7,242 bases of DNA, from positions 1 to 7,242 of the forward strand of contig JAISIU010000337.1 in the NCBI GenBank assembly GCA_031261885.1, read 5' to 3'. The position numbers and the translations under genes were made by a program. Under the pieces are notes generated by a model. That model did no database searches. It saw only the letters and a list, made by a program, of their open reading frames with translations, and had not been told where the DNA came from. Source of the DNA: Bifidobacteriaceae bacterium. GTDB lineage: Bacteria; Actinomycetota; Actinomycetes; Actinomycetales; WQXJ01. Numbering within the stretch: the stretch's first letter is position 1; each line of letters opens with the position of its first letter. Of this stretch, positions 6,512 to 7,242 are shown piece by piece.

Positions 6512-7242
6512 GAGCCGACCCTCACTCTCGGGTCGAGGAAGCCGTACAAGAGGTCGATGATCAGGTTGATCGTCAGGTAGACGAGCCCGACGAACAGGCC
6601 GACGCCCATGACGCCCAACAAGTCGAGTTTGCTGGCCGCCTGGAAGGCGTAGGCGCCGATGCCGGGCCAGCCGAAGATGTTCTCGACCAGCACGGTGCCG
6701 GACAGCAGCGAGCCGAACGCCAGGCCGATCACCGTGAGGATCGGGATCGAGGCGGCCCGGAGCACGTAGTGGAAGAACACGGTGTGCCCGGGCAGGCCCT
6801 TGGCCTTGGCGGCCCGGACGTAGTCCGTGTCCAGCACCTCGAGGAACGAGGTGCGCGAGTAGCGCGTCAGCAGGCCGATCGTGTACAGCGTCAGCACGAG
6901 GGTCGGCAGCATCAGGTGGGCCGAGGCGTCGACGAACGCGTGCATGTTGCCCGTCAACAGCGCGTCCACGGTGTACAGGCCCGTGATGTGCGTGGGCGGC
7001 GAGTCCTCCGGCGATAGTCGCCCGGAGCCCGGCGCCCAGCCGAGCCGATAGTAGAAGACGTAGAAGCAGACGATGGCCATCCAGAAGGTGGGCACCGACA
7101 GGCCGATCAGCGAGATGAACCTCAGCACCTGGTCCGTGATCTTGCCGCGCTTGTAGGCGCTCCACGCGCCGAAGCAGATGCCGATGATCGCCGAGGCGAC
7201 GATCGCGCCGAGCGCGATCTCCGCCGTGGCCGGCACGGCCTG
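6508..7242 (-). CDS. dppB: Dipeptide/oligopeptide-type ABC importer permease (DppB/OppB type), 5' part outside the window
   Basis: The last 244 residues of an inner-membrane permease. The frame stays open to the window edge (beginning Gln-Ala-Val-Pro-Ala-Thr), so the GTG at 7236 is an internal valine and not the start. Against the usual 310-340 residues, roughly 80-100 N-terminal residues, including the first membrane segment, are missing. Visible features are several hydrophobic segments, the LSVPTFW motif after the second, the coupling loop DYVRAAKAKGL with HYVLRAASIPILT, the family-typical VLVENIFGWPGIG (184-196), and the C-terminal LDPRVRVGS. The stop overlaps the dppC start by 4 nt. A solute-binding protein gene, if linked, would lie upstream beyond the right edge. 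Confidence 0.94.
   Translation of the reverse strand, partial: QAVPATAEIALGAIVASAIIGICFGAWSAYKRGKITDQVLRFISLIGLSVPTFWMAIVCFYVFYYRLGWAPGSGRLSPEDSPPTHITGLYTVDALLTGNMHAFVDASAHLMLPTLVLTLYTIGLLTRYSRTSFLEVLDTDYVRAAKAKGLPGHTVFFHYVLRAASIPILTVIGLAFGSLLSGTVLVENIFGWPGIGAYAFQAASKLDLLGVMGVGLFVGLVYLTINLIIDLLYGFLDPRVRVGS

Overview
The window is very GC-rich. All of its genes read leftward on the minus strand, densely packed, with frequent GTG starts. This is the style of a high-GC Actinomycetota chromosome. The tatD - (rpfB-like) - ksgA order, followed by what may be the start of ispE, is a recognised actinobacterial housekeeping cluster. The secreted DUF348/G5 protein points the same way. I cannot name a genus: the C-terminal wall-hydrolase domain resembles versions I associate with Bifidobacteriales/Actinomycetales-type Actinobacteria, but that is an impression, not a search result.

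In transcription order (right to left), the window holds:
- A complete-looking core of a peptide/nickel-class (Dpp/Opp) ABC importer: a 5'-truncated DppB-type permease (window edge to 6508), a DppC-type permease (6511-5552), a DppD-type ATPase (5555-4530) and a DppF-type ATPase (4533-3640). Each adjacent pair shares a 4-nt ATGA or GTGA stop/start overlap, so the four are almost certainly co-transcribed and translationally coupled. The solute-binding protein is not in the window.
- A TatD-family metal-dependent DNase (3627-2749), only 12 nt after dppF.
- A non-coding gap of about 200 nt (2552-2748). It holds a perfect 10-bp inverted repeat and a candidate -10 element just ahead of the next gene.
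- A membrane-anchored cell-wall protein (2551-1040) with three DUF348 ubiquitin-like repeats, a G5 domain and a lytic-transglycosylase-like C-terminus. It occupies the rpfB position.
- ksgA/rsmA, the 16S rRNA dimethyladenosine methyltransferase (989-15), with an unusual Asp/Gly-rich insertion before its SAM-binding motif.
- The first three codons of a further gene at the left edge (9-1), behind a strong ribosome binding site; by synteny this may be ispE.

Functionally the importer is a unit of its own, bringing in oligopeptides or a similar solute. tatD, the wall hydrolase and ksgA are the conserved housekeeping group for nucleic-acid processing, peptidoglycan remodelling and ribosome maturation. 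The one place that looks like a regulatory switch is the gap ahead of the wall-hydrolase gene. I found no CRISPR array, mobile element, tRNA/rRNA or broken gene, and no convincing undescribed multi-gene system. The findings below are modest and mostly concern regulation and domain architecture.
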